From positions 1 through 43,575 of the forward strand of contig JAACUG010000090.1 of the NCBI GenBank assembly GCA_009993045.1: DNA of 43,575 nucleotides, read 5' to 3'. The stretch is from Cyanobacteria bacterium CG_2015-22_32_23 (lineage in GTDB: Bacteria; Cyanobacteriota; Cyanobacteriia; Cyanobacteriales; Cyanobacteriaceae). This document shows, piece after piece, positions 8,447 through 17,708 of the stretch. The position numbers and the translations under genes were made by a program. Position 1 is the first letter of the stretch, and each line of letters begins with the position of its first letter. The notes beneath the pieces are model-generated. The model did not search any database. It worked only from the letters and a program-made list of their open reading frames with translations, and had not been told where the DNA came from.

Positions 8447-10588
8447 TTAATTTCTAATTAACTTTTTAAACTCAACAATTTCCTTGCTTAAATTCTTTTC
8501 TTTTTCTCTAAAATTATCTAAATTAGCCTTAACTTGAATTTGTTGTTTTTCTATATTTATAATATATTCATTATAGGTTTCTTGGATTATTTCTAAAGAA
8601 TTATCAATCCGATTTGCTTCATATTCTAAAGCTAAATTTATGTCTTGAATTATTTTTTCTAACAAGTTTTTACTAAAGGATTGATAATAACTACTAACTT
8701 CTTTTTTTAACTTTTCTGAGGCTTCTTCTAACTTTAAATTATTATCTTGATTATAAGAAGTAATTAAGAAAAATATTAAGGCAAAAATAGCTAAACCTAA
8801 TAAAAAAGGAAACTGTTTAAACACTTTAGATAATTGTCCAAACATTTCATTTTTACCCATTTTTTGACCTAATAATGCAAAAATCATGGTAGCCATCATC
8901 ATAATTTGCATCATATTTGATCTAATACTTTTCATTATATAACCAGCCATAGACACTTGTTTGTGACGAATATCACTTTCTATACCCATAAAAGAAACCA
9001 TAAAATTATTTTTAATATCTAATTCTGATGGAGGGTGAAAAGGAGAGTCATTAAACAATTTAGGAATAATATTAATAATGTCATAACAACGATTTAATAA
9101 GCCATTTAAACCATCATTACCGTAAATATTTAAAATTTTATCCCACTCTTTTAATGCCCATTTTTCCATATTTGAAGTTGAAAATTTAATAATTATTTCG
9201 TTTAAATCTGTATTATTATCTTCTTGAGAAGTCCCTAATTTGACATAAAATTGTCCTTCTTTTTTAAAAATTATTGGTTGTAACTCCTCAACAAAATTTT
9301 GAATTTGACAAATAATACTTTTTTTACTAAAGTTATCTAGTATTGCCGCTTTTCCTTGGGTTAAATCAGATTTAATTTGCTTAAAAAACTTCTCTTTTTC
9401 TTCTTTAACTTCTCCTAAAGATTTTTTTGTTATATCTTTCCAATTTTTTGCTGTTATTTCTTGTAACTTTATCTGTAAAGCTGTTATTTTTTCCTTCAAT
9501 TCTTCATCTTCTTTCACTAAAATTCCTTCTAAAGGAGATACTAAAGGTATTAAATCTAAACTCAATCTTTTTGCTAAAATATTTTCTGGTTGACGCTTAA
9601 TAACATTTCCTAAACCTTTTATAAATTTATCTAGTCTTTTTTGCATTGTTTTAGATAATTCTCCTTGATAATCTTCCTCATAATAGGGTTTTAAATCCAC
9701 AGGAAAAAAATCTATTTTATAATCAAAATTTTGAGTATCTAACCAACTTTGATAATTATTAATAATTTCATCTAAGTTATTTTCTTTTTTATCCTCATCT
9801 ACATCAAGAATTAAAAATTGTTTTGATATTTTCCTAATATCTAAAGTTGTTAAAAAGTTAATTATTTCTTGAGAAAGATTAGCTTTATATTCTGTGACTA
9901 ATAATAATAAATCACAATTAATAACATCATAATAAGCATTATTTAGATTATTGTCATCGATGATAATTTCTTCCGTAAAAATATAACCAGCAATGGTAAA
10001 ATTTAATTGATCATTTGCCAAAGTAATTAAATCATTTGATTGTAAAATATAAGAATCAATAATTTTGTGACCATTAACATAAATACCATTACTACTATTC
10101 AAATCCTTAATTTGCCATTGTTTTTCATTATTTTTATTAACAATTTGTTTAATTTCTGCGTGTTTCCATGAAATTCCCCGATAAATATTACCATCTATTA
10201 CTAAGTTTAAATCAGGACATCTTCCCAGAGTATAAATATCTTCATTTTTTAACTCAATTTCTTCTATATAATCATCAGAATTAGCTACTTTTAATTTATA
10301 AATATATTCTGGTTTAGTTTCTTGAGGTATATCAGGAATTAAGTCATATTTAATCTTATAACCTTGAGTAAACTCTTGATTTTTACTTATTAAGTCAAAT
10401 ATAGCTTGAGTCAAATATTCTTGATTACCAATAATTTGTAAAGTTAATTTTTTTTCTGATAAAATACTCTCAATATTGTTGATTTTACTAATAGTATTAC
10501 TTAATTCAGGATAATAAATTAGTTTCCTATTTAAAAAACTTTTAATTCCTTCTATATTTTGTTGTAACTTATCAGCTTTTGGTGGCAT
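8447..10588 (-). CDS. FHA-domain membrane protein with dynamin-like, P-loop-less core
   Basis: A 713-residue protein. An FHA domain spans about residues 115-200, with GR, S-x-x-HA, DLNSSNGIYVNG and a late L-x-x-x-D-x-I; FHA domains bind phosphothreonine. Around it the sequence resembles a dynamin-type GTPase: LTLQIIGNQEYLTQAIFDLI stands where a P-loop would be but has no GxxxxGK(S/T), and after the FHA domain come NCDLLLLV and KQFLILDVDE, positioned like the G3 and G4 strands. Then a long coiled coil, two adjacent membrane helices (about 565-585 and 600-620) and a C-terminal coiled coil, as in membrane-fusion dynamins. Transcribed after the protease gene with a 55-base gap. The dynamin reading is inference. 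Confidence 0.7.
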   Translation of the reverse strand: MPPKADKLQQNIEGIKSFLNRKLIYYPELSNTISKINNIESILSEKKLTLQIIGNQEYLTQAIFDLISKNQEFTQGYKIKYDLIPDIPQETKPEYIYKLKVANSDDYIEEIELKNEDIYTLGRCPDLNLVIDGNIYRGISWKHAEIKQIVNKNNEKQWQIKDLNSSNGIYVNGHKIIDSYILQSNDLITLANDQLNFTIAGYIFTEEIIIDDNNLNNAYYDVINCDLLLLVTEYKANLSQEIINFLTTLDIRKISKQFLILDVDEDKKENNLDEIINNYQSWLDTQNFDYKIDFFPVDLKPYYEEDYQGELSKTMQKRLDKFIKGLGNVIKRQPENILAKRLSLDLIPLVSPLEGILVKEDEELKEKITALQIKLQEITAKNWKDITKKSLGEVKEEKEKFFKQIKSDLTQGKAAILDNFSKKSIICQIQNFVEELQPIIFKKEGQFYVKLGTSQEDNNTDLNEIIIKFSTSNMEKWALKEWDKILNIYGNDGLNGLLNRCYDIINIIPKLFNDSPFHPPSELDIKNNFMVSFMGIESDIRHKQVSMAGYIMKSIRSNMMQIMMMATMIFALLGQKMGKNEMFGQLSKVFKQFPFLLGLAIFALIFFLITSYNQDNNLKLEEASEKLKKEVSSYYQSFSKNLLEKIIQDINLALEYEANRIDNSLEIIQETYNEYIINIEKQQIQVKANLDNFREKEKNLSKEIVEFKKLIRN

Positions 10589-10643
10589 TTTAATTATTTA
10601 ATCATTATCAAATTAGTTTTATAAAAATCTTAATAAGAATTTA

Positions 10644-11510
10644 TTAATTATTATTTTCTATAAATTTTTCTATTTTTTTTACAGGTATTCCCCAACTTAA
10701 TTCACTCATTTTATCGTTTTCTTTCTCATCAATTATTAAACCATCTTCATAAATATAAGGATTGCCAAAAATAGGATATTTACCTAATCCATTAAGTCCA
10801 ATTAATTCGCCTTTTTCATTCAAAATAGAACCTCCACTCATACCATTATGAACTAAGTTGGTATAACCAAATTGATAACCTCCTATTAAAGCCTTACTTA
10901 AAATTATTTCTATTTTTCCCATAGTATAATATAACTTTTGTGATTGTTTCAAGTTTTTTTGAAAAGGAAACCCACTAGCTAAAATAACCTCATTATTCAT
11001 CAATGGTTTCTGAGAAATTTTGATAATATTATAGTCTTCTAAACTATCAAATTTTAATAAAGCTAAATCCTCTTGATTAAGATTATTCTTATCTTTAATT
11101 ACTTCTCCTTTATAAATTTTTTCATCATAAGTAGAAATATTATAGGGAGTATTTATATCATTAATAACATGATTATTTGTGACTACGAAATAAGTATTAT
11201 TTTCTTTCTTAATTAAAACTCCACTACCCCCTATTTCTATATTATTATCCGTTGTAAAAATTCTAACATTGGTTTCTTGGGCAATTTTTTCTAAGACTTT
11301 TTCTTTTTCAGTTTTTTGCAGAATTTCAGAATTATTATTGGATATTTTTTTTATCGTTATAATTTCTTGATTACTACCAATACTATTATTAATTTTCCCC
11401 AACAAGAGAATTCGCCAAAAATGGAAAAAAGAAGCCAACATGATCATACTGAAAAGTAACATTATTAAATTTTTTTTATTCAACTTTAGAATAGCTAAAA
11501 ATAAGATCAT
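10644..11510 (-). CDS. Membrane-anchored trypsin-like serine protease
   Basis: A 288-residue chymotrypsin-fold protease. Residues about 14-36 are a membrane anchor (IMLLFSMIMLASFFHFW), placing the rest outside the cytoplasm. The catalytic triad is visible: His114 in TNNHVIND, Asp148 in QEDLALLKF and Ser225 in GMSGGS. There is no PDZ domain, unlike HtrA/Deg proteases. It heads a two-gene unit with the FHA gene and is divergent from the CHAT exoprotein gene, with 118 bases between the chosen starts that must hold both promoters. Candidate substrates are the CHAT exoprotein or the LC-tailed proteins next door, by inference only. Confidence 0.88.
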   Translation of the reverse strand: MILFLAILKLNKKNLIMLLFSMIMLASFFHFWRILLLGKINNSIGSNQEIITIKKISNNNSEILQKTEKEKVLEKIAQETNVRIFTTDNNIEIGGSGVLIKKENNTYFVVTNNHVINDINTPYNISTYDEKIYKGEVIKDKNNLNQEDLALLKFDSLEDYNIIKISQKPLMNNEVILASGFPFQKNLKQSQKLYYTMGKIEIILSKALIGGYQFGYTNLVHNGMSGGSILNEKGELIGLNGLGKYPIFGNPYIYEDGLIIDEKENDKMSELSWGIPVKKIEKFIENNN

Positions 11511-11628
11511 TACTAATGGTAGTACATTGTTAAGATAAAATAAAAAATTATTAATTCTATTGACGGAAAATTAAAGAGTTATTACAATAACGATATTATT
11601 AATTCCTGTTTTGTTATGGGTAAAGTTT

Positions 11629-14600
11629 ATGTTCAGAAAACTTAGTTTATTTATTGCCATATTATCAATTCTTGGTATTGTTGATACAAGATTTGCCCAT
11701 GCTCAACAAATTATTACCGATGGTGACACTGCTACTATTGTGACTAAAAATGGCGATCGCATAACCATAGATGGTAATACATTATCCAGAGACGGGAAAA
11801 ACTTATTTCATAGTTTTCGAGAATTTGGTTTGAGTCAACAACAAATAGCAACTTTTCTGACAAATCCCAACATTCAAAACATACTCACCAGAGTAACAGG
11901 GGGAAATCCCTCTTATATCAATGGGTTAATTCAAGTAGTGGGAGGTAACTCTAACCTCTTTTTAATGAATCCAGCGGGGATTGTTTTTGGTCAGGGTGCT
12001 AGTATAAATGTACCTGCTGATTTTACTGCCACCACCGCTACAAGTATTGGTTTTAACAATGGAATTTTAAACGCCATCGGCAGTAACGACTATCAAAACT
12101 TAACAGATAATCCCAGAAATTTTGTCTTTAACAACAATCAAAACGGAAGTATCATCAACGCAGGAGATTTAAAAGTAGCGCAAGGAAGCAATATCAACCT
12201 TATTGGCGGTAACGTTATCAATACTGGTACTATTGAGACTCCCCAAGGAAAAATCAATATACAGGCGGTTGAAGGCACATCAAGGATAAAAATAACCCCC
12301 GAAGGTAGTTTATTGAGCTTAGAGATTGATATACCTAAAGATGAGCAAGGAAATTTACTAGGGTTCACCCCCCAAGATTTACCCACTTTATTAACAGGGG
12401 CAAATAACGCAGGAATTAATACTCCCAATATAACAACCAATAATGTAGGGGTTAATGGCATTAACCCTCAAATACAAGTAGGCAATACAAATATACCTAA
12501 CGAAACAGGAATAGCGATCGCATCAGGAAAAATCAGCACATCTTCTCAGAAATTAGGAGGAGAAATCACTGTTTTAGGGGATAAAGTTGGGGTAATAAAC
12601 GGCGAAATTGAGGCAAATGGAGCGACAGGAGGCGGAAAAGTCTTAATTGGAGGCGATTTTCAAGGAAAAGGCACAATTCCTAACTCTCAAATTACTGTAG
12701 TTGATAAAGATAGTACTATTAAGGCAAATGCTAATATTAGTGGGGAAGGTGGAAAAGTAATAATTTGGGGTGATAAAAATACCTCATTTACAGGAAACAT
12801 CGAGGCTAAAGGCGGAATTAATGGCGGTAACGGTGGTTTTGTAGAAGTATCAGGAAAAGAAAACCTTAACTTTAACGGAAAAGTTGATACCACAGCACCA
12901 AAAGGAAATACAGGTACACTATTATTAGACCCTGAAAATGTAACTATTGTCAATGGAAGTTTTGCACAAGATGATTCGCAAATTGATGATGGTGAAATTT
13001 TAGCAGGAGATGGATTAGAAAATGACTTTAGCATATCAGAACTGGCATTAGAAAGTCTATCAGGTACAACTAATGTTTTAATTGAAGCGAATAACAATAT
13101 TACCATTGAAAATTTAACAGATAATAACCTTACTTTTGAGCCTAATCTCACCACTGGTGTAAATCCTCGTACTTCTGTTACTTTCACCGCAGATGCAGAT
13201 AGTAACGGTATTGGCGATTTTTCCATGAATTCTAGTGATACCATTGTAGCTAGAGGAAGAGATGTAAATATTTCAGGTCAAAATATTATTGTTGGTTCTA
13301 TTAATACAAGTCGTATCAATGCCACAGAGAATGGGGGAAACATTATTCTTAACTCTCCCAATAGCACAATAGTACAAGGTAGTATTAATGGGAATAGTTT
13401 AATTACGGATACAAATGGTATAACTACTCTGAATGGAAACATTACCACCATAGGTGATCAAACTTATAACGATGAAGTCGTTTTAAACCAAAATATAACC
13501 CTCCGCACAAATAACCTCACAGCTAAAAGCATCGAAGTTAATCAAACGTCATCTAATCCTATTTCCCTAACTATTAACGCTAATGACAGTGTTTCAATCA
13601 CGGGAAGAGTAAATAATAACGAGCCTTTAGCTATCAGCACCGCCAGAAATAATCAAGGCAGTGGTGATATTACCATAACAGCGGAAAATGATATTAATAT
13701 AACAGGGGCAATTAATACAACGGCATCCGATGTTAATAGTTTTGTACCTAATGCTGGAGATGTATCTATTAGAAGTAGAAATGGAGATGTTTTTGTGTTT
13801 GGTATTGGTACATTTGGCATCAATACTTCTGGTAAAGTAAATGTTAGTGGTGATAATCTTAATTTAGGACCAATTATTAGTTTTCTCGATATTGATAATT
13901 TAGCCAATAGTACTGGTGGAATAATTGATTTACAAGGAAATAATCTTATTGTCACAGGAGAAATCAGGGGAGAATCTTTAACCACCACGGGGAATTTGAC
14001 TTTAAACAATAACCCGAATATTCCTTCGGATATTCCCTTCTTCGGTAATTCCAATATCACAACAACGGGAAATCAAACTTATAACGATGATGTTATTTTA
14101 AATACCAGCACCATCTTTACCACCAATAACCTCACAGCAAAAAGCATTGAAGTTAATCAAACTTCATCTAATCCTATTTCCCTAACTATTAACGCTAATG
14201 ACAGTGTTTCCATCTCTGGAAAAGCTAATGAAAATCAACCTCTAGCTATTAGTACCGCTAGAAATAATCAAGCCAGTGGTGATATTATAATAACGGCGGA
14301 AAATGATATTAATTTTGGTGGTGTGGTTAATACTACCGCTACCAGTGGAACTTCTTTCGCTACGAATGCAGGAAATATCTCTATTACTAGCAATAATGGT
14401 AATGTTACTATTCCTGCGGTAGCCGCTTTTGGCACTTTATCTTCTGGAGAGGTAAATATTTCAGGAAAAAATCTTATTCTAGGTCCTATTTTAACCTTTT
14501 TAACTTCTACTAATGTCACTTCAGGAAATATAAATCTTCAAGGCAATAATATTAACGTAAATGGCACAATACAAGGACAATTTTTAACTACATCAGGTAA

Positions 14601-17487
14601 TTTTAGTTTAAGCAATAATTCGGCTTTTTTAAATTCAGGAAATCCTAGTCTTTCGGCTTTAGGTAATGCAAATATAACTACCATTGGCAATCAAAATTAT
14701 AACAACTTTATTATTCAGGACAACGCAAATTTAATTAGTACTCAAGGTAAAATCAATTTCTCAGGTAATATTAATACTGCTTCTAATAACTTAACTGTGC
14801 GCAGTTTAAACGGAGTTAATTTTTCTGATGGGGGTATAATTTCTTCTGCGTCGGGTAATTTATTGTTACAAACAACTAATCCTAACGGTAATATTTTTAT
14901 TGGTAGCGGTAATGATACTCAATTCGTAATTACCAATCTTAATCAAGCTAATGGCTTTAATACTATTACCATCGGACAAAACAATAGTCTAGGTAATATA
15001 ACGGTTAATGAAACTTTAACGGTTAATGATCCTTTAATACTCCAAGCTAGTAATATTAATGTTAATCAAACCATTAACGGTAATGATAACGCTTCCATCA
15101 CTATCAAAGGTGCGAAAACTACTACTACTTTAAATGCTGATATTATCACTCAAGGCAATGACATAATTATCGATGATAATGTTATTTTGGGAGATAATGT
15201 CACCCTTGCTACAAATAATCGAAAGGGAGGAAATATAGATATTCTCGGCAGCATTAACGGTAATCAAAATTTAACTCTCAATGCTGGTAATAGTGATATT
15301 TTAATTAATGACTCCATCGGCAATAATCAGGCTTTAAATATTTTATCTATCACTGCTAATAATACTAATTTTGGCGGTGGTTTAGTTTCTACTACTGGAA
15401 ATCAAAACTTAAATAGTAATCTCATTCTGTCTAAAAATACTGTTTTCGATACTCAAGGCTCATTCTCTGCTAAAAACATATCAAGTACCAATACTAACGT
15501 TAATATTACTGCTCAACAAATTACCACTGAAAATATTGTTACCAAAGGCGGTGATATTTCCCTTATCAGTAATAATTCTAGTGTTAATACTGAAAACCTT
15601 AATACTTCAGCTACTACGGGAGGTGCGATCGCCATCAATTCAGCGACAATCATAAACACGGGGAATATTGAAACCGCAGGAAGTACAGGCAACGGGGGGA
15701 ATGTAACGTTAAATGCTCCCAATGATATTCAAGTCAGTAGTATTAATACCAGTAGTAATAACGGTAGGGGCGGAGATGTAAATATATCAACTTTTGGGCG
15801 CTTAAGGGTAACTGACACCATCCCAAATACAAATATTAGTATTGACAGTAGCGGTAGAAATGGAGGAGGATCAATCTCCATCGACTTTTTCCCTGATAAT
15901 TCTCAAGCAAATAAAACATCAGATCCTCGTTTACCTTTTACGGTGGGTAATTCTAGTAATAACGGCACTAAAGGAATCATCACTAATGGAGAATTTTCCA
16001 TCAATCCTGATCAATATTTTGAGGTAGTTCAAGAAGGGAATATAAATGTTAATCTTTTAGAACCTAAACCTATTATTGTAAATCCTAAACAAAAAAAAAT
16101 AGATCTTCTTAAAAAAGATGGTGACAGAAATAATGCAGTAGAACCACCTCCAGAAACCACCCCCCAAATAGCAACTATTCTTCCACCGTCTCTTCCCATT
16201 GCAACCATAACTCAAGCTCAAGAAATTTTAACCACCATCGAGCGAGAAGCGGCGGAAAAACCAGCGTTTATTTACGTTAGTTTTACTCCTAAAGGTTATC
16301 AACCACGAGACTTAGAGGAAGAATTTGCTCGAAGAGAAGCGACTAATACTCAAGAATATAGTCAAGTTGATATTAATAAACCCAATCTTCAACCTAGTAT
16401 CAGTTTTAAACCAGCCCAAGAAGATCAATTAGACTTGTTAATTGTTACAAATAAGGGTAAACCTATTCGAGTAAGTGTTCCTGTAAATCGTCAGCAAGTA
16501 GTTGAATCGGCTACAAATTTATGGTCAAAAGTGTCCGATAATTTTGCTCTTAATGATGATTATAAAACTAATGCCGCAGAATTATATAGTTGGTTAATTG
16601 CTCCTATTGAATCTCAATTGAAAGAGCAAGAAATCTCTAATTTGTTATTTATTTTACCCGCCGAAATTCGTTTTATCCCCATCGCCGCTTTATATGATAC
16701 TAATAGTCAACAGTTTTTGGTGGAAAAATATAGCAGTGGTTTAGCACCTAGTCTTAACTTAAATGATAATCGTTATCGCCCTATTAAAGATTTAAGCCTC
16801 TTAGCTATGGGTGCATCACAATTTGCTGATACTGGAGTTACTCCTCTTCCTGCCGTCGGAGTTGAATTACCAACCATTAAAAAAGTGTGGAATGATGAGC
16901 CTACAGAAGATTATCAACGTTATCTTAATGGTAACTTTACTTTAGAGGAAATCAAGGCTAATTTAGAGCGTAAACCTTATGGCATCGTCCATTTTGGTAC
17001 TCACGGGGAATTTAACCCCACGGAAACCTCTGACAGTTTTATTCAATTATATAATTCTCGTTTACCTTTAAATGAAATTCGTACTCTTGGTTTAAATCAA
17101 CCTCTGGTGGAATTAATGGTGTTAAGTGCTTGTGAAACTGCTTTTGGTAACGAAATCGCTGAATTAGGTTTCGCTGGTTTAGCCGTACAAGCTGGAGTTA
17201 AAACCGCTATGGGTAGTGTTTGGCAAGTGAGCGATACTGGTACATTAGCATTGATGACAGATTTTTATAGTCAACTTAAGCAACAAACCACAAAAGCAGA
17301 AGCCTTAAGACAAACTCAATTAGATATGTTGACAGGCAAAATTTATAAAACTGACGATGGTAGTAAGATTATTACTCCTAAATCTGAGGTTTCTTTAGAA
17401 GGATTGCCAGAAACTTCTCGTCAAAAAGAAGATTTTACCCATCCTTTTTATTGGGCTCCTTTCACCATGATTGGTAATCCTTGGTAA
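11629..17487 (+). CDS. Two-partner-secretion exoprotein with C-terminal CHAT protease domain
   Basis: A 1952-residue TpsA protein. I prefer ATG 11629 over the in-frame TTG at 11611: the protein then begins MFRKLSLFIAIL and runs to FAHAQ, a clean signal peptide. Residues about 25-230 are the filamentous-haemagglutinin secretion domain (GGNPSYINGLI, LFLMNPAGIVFGQGA). Then a long Asn/Thr/Ile-rich beta-helix with two tandem units of 205 residues, and a Pro-rich linker near 1505. From about 1640 to the end is a CHAT domain, a caspase-like cysteine protease fold, with His1792 in HFGTHGEF and Cys1835 in LSACETAFG both present. The transporter gene follows. Export of a protease with an intact dyad suggests surface proteolysis. 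Confidence 0.93.
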   Translation: MFRKLSLFIAILSILGIVDTRFAHAQQIITDGDTATIVTKNGDRITIDGNTLSRDGKNLFHSFREFGLSQQQIATFLTNPNIQNILTRVTGGNPSYINGLIQVVGGNSNLFLMNPAGIVFGQGASINVPADFTATTATSIGFNNGILNAIGSNDYQNLTDNPRNFVFNNNQNGSIINAGDLKVAQGSNINLIGGNVINTGTIETPQGKINIQAVEGTSRIKITPEGSLLSLEIDIPKDEQGNLLGFTPQDLPTLLTGANNAGINTPNITTNNVGVNGINPQIQVGNTNIPNETGIAIASGKISTSSQKLGGEITVLGDKVGVINGEIEANGATGGGKVLIGGDFQGKGTIPNSQITVVDKDSTIKANANISGEGGKVIIWGDKNTSFTGNIEAKGGINGGNGGFVEVSGKENLNFNGKVDTTAPKGNTGTLLLDPENVTIVNGSFAQDDSQIDDGEILAGDGLENDFSISELALESLSGTTNVLIEANNNITIENLTDNNLTFEPNLTTGVNPRTSVTFTADADSNGIGDFSMNSSDTIVARGRDVNISGQNIIVGSINTSRINATENGGNIILNSPNSTIVQGSINGNSLITDTNGITTLNGNITTIGDQTYNDEVVLNQNITLRTNNLTAKSIEVNQTSSNPISLTINANDSVSITGRVNNNEPLAISTARNNQGSGDITITAENDINITGAINTTASDVNSFVPNAGDVSIRSRNGDVFVFGIGTFGINTSGKVNVSGDNLNLGPIISFLDIDNLANSTGGIIDLQGNNLIVTGEIRGESLTTTGNLTLNNNPNIPSDIPFFGNSNITTTGNQTYNDDVILNTSTIFTTNNLTAKSIEVNQTSSNPISLTINANDSVSISGKANENQPLAISTARNNQASGDIIITAENDINFGGVVNTTATSGTSFATNAGNISITSNNGNVTIPAVAAFGTLSSGEVNISGKNLILGPILTFLTSTNVTSGNINLQGNNINVNGTIQGQFLTTSGNFSLSNNSAFLNSGNPSLSALGNANITTIGNQNYNNFIIQDNANLISTQGKINFSGNINTASNNLTVRSLNGVNFSDGGIISSASGNLLLQTTNPNGNIFIGSGNDTQFVITNLNQANGFNTITIGQNNSLGNITVNETLTVNDPLILQASNINVNQTINGNDNASITIKGAKTTTTLNADIITQGNDIIIDDNVILGDNVTLATNNRKGGNIDILGSINGNQNLTLNAGNSDILINDSIGNNQALNILSITANNTNFGGGLVSTTGNQNLNSNLILSKNTVFDTQGSFSAKNISSTNTNVNITAQQITTENIVTKGGDISLISNNSSVNTENLNTSATTGGAIAINSATIINTGNIETAGSTGNGGNVTLNAPNDIQVSSINTSSNNGRGGDVNISTFGRLRVTDTIPNTNISIDSSGRNGGGSISIDFFPDNSQANKTSDPRLPFTVGNSSNNGTKGIITNGEFSINPDQYFEVVQEGNINVNLLEPKPIIVNPKQKKIDLLKKDGDRNNAVEPPPETTPQIATILPPSLPIATITQAQEILTTIEREAAEKPAFIYVSFTPKGYQPRDLEEEFARREATNTQEYSQVDINKPNLQPSISFKPAQEDQLDLLIVTNKGKPIRVSVPVNRQQVVESATNLWSKVSDNFALNDDYKTNAAELYSWLIAPIESQLKEQEISNLLFILPAEIRFIPIAALYDTNSQQFLVEKYSSGLAPSLNLNDNRYRPIKDLSLLAMGASQFADTGVTPLPAVGVELPTIKKVWNDEPTEDYQRYLNGNFTLEEIKANLERKPYGIVHFGTHGEFNPTETSDSFIQLYNSRLPLNEIRTLGLNQPLVELMVLSACETAFGNEIAELGFAGLAVQAGVKTAMGSVWQVSDTGTLALMTDFYSQLKQQTTKAEALRQTQLDMLTGKIYKTDDGSKIITPKSEVSLEGLPETSRQKEDFTHPFYWAPFTMIGNPW
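13438..14667 (+). repeat. Two tandem 615-base units in the beta-helix of the CHAT exoprotein
   Basis: Unit 1 starts at 13438 and unit 2 at 14053, a period of 615 bases (205 residues). The block coding LTAKSIEVNQTSSNPISL is the same in both and is nearly identical at the DNA level, while unit ends have diverged. A third, more degenerate unit appears to begin near 14671 with the same NITTIGNQ-type opening. Confidence 0.85.
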
Positions 17488-17634
17488 TAATTAATAATAT
17501 TTTTTATTAGCTTTACTTACTTATAATAATTTTATTTTTTTGATATTTTTATTAATATTAAAGATCATAAAATTTTAGGGGTTTTTATTGTGTAAATATT
17601 GAGATAAAATTCCCCTAACTTTGTAAGAATAAAA

Positions 17635-17663
17635 TTGTCACGATTATCTCTTTATTCTATATA
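17635..17663 (+). promoter_or_regulatory. Candidate sigma-70-type promoter for the tpsB gene
   Basis: TTGTCA (17635-17640), a 17-base spacer and TATATA (17658-17663) lie 45 bases before the tpsB start. The 221-base gap between the exoprotein and transporter genes makes a separate promoter plausible. Judged by eye only. Confidence 0.45.
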
Positions 17664-17708
17664 ATTAACTCAAAATAATTAAGATCTTTTAAAACTATTT
17701 ATCAAATC

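Noticed and set aside
10644-11510. HtrA/Deg protease
   Set aside because: There is no PDZ domain; the protein ends soon after the protease fold.
13438-14667. Repeat array as a possible CRISPR
   Set aside because: The units are 615 bases, in frame and coding; there are no short repeats with unique spacers. No CRISPR array or cas gene was seen in the window.
12138-15722. Long minus-strand open frames inside the CHAT exoprotein gene
   Set aside because: They are hydrophobic, Ser/Pro/Leu-rich mirror frames produced by the biased codons of the beta-helix. They have no start signals and no recognisable domain.
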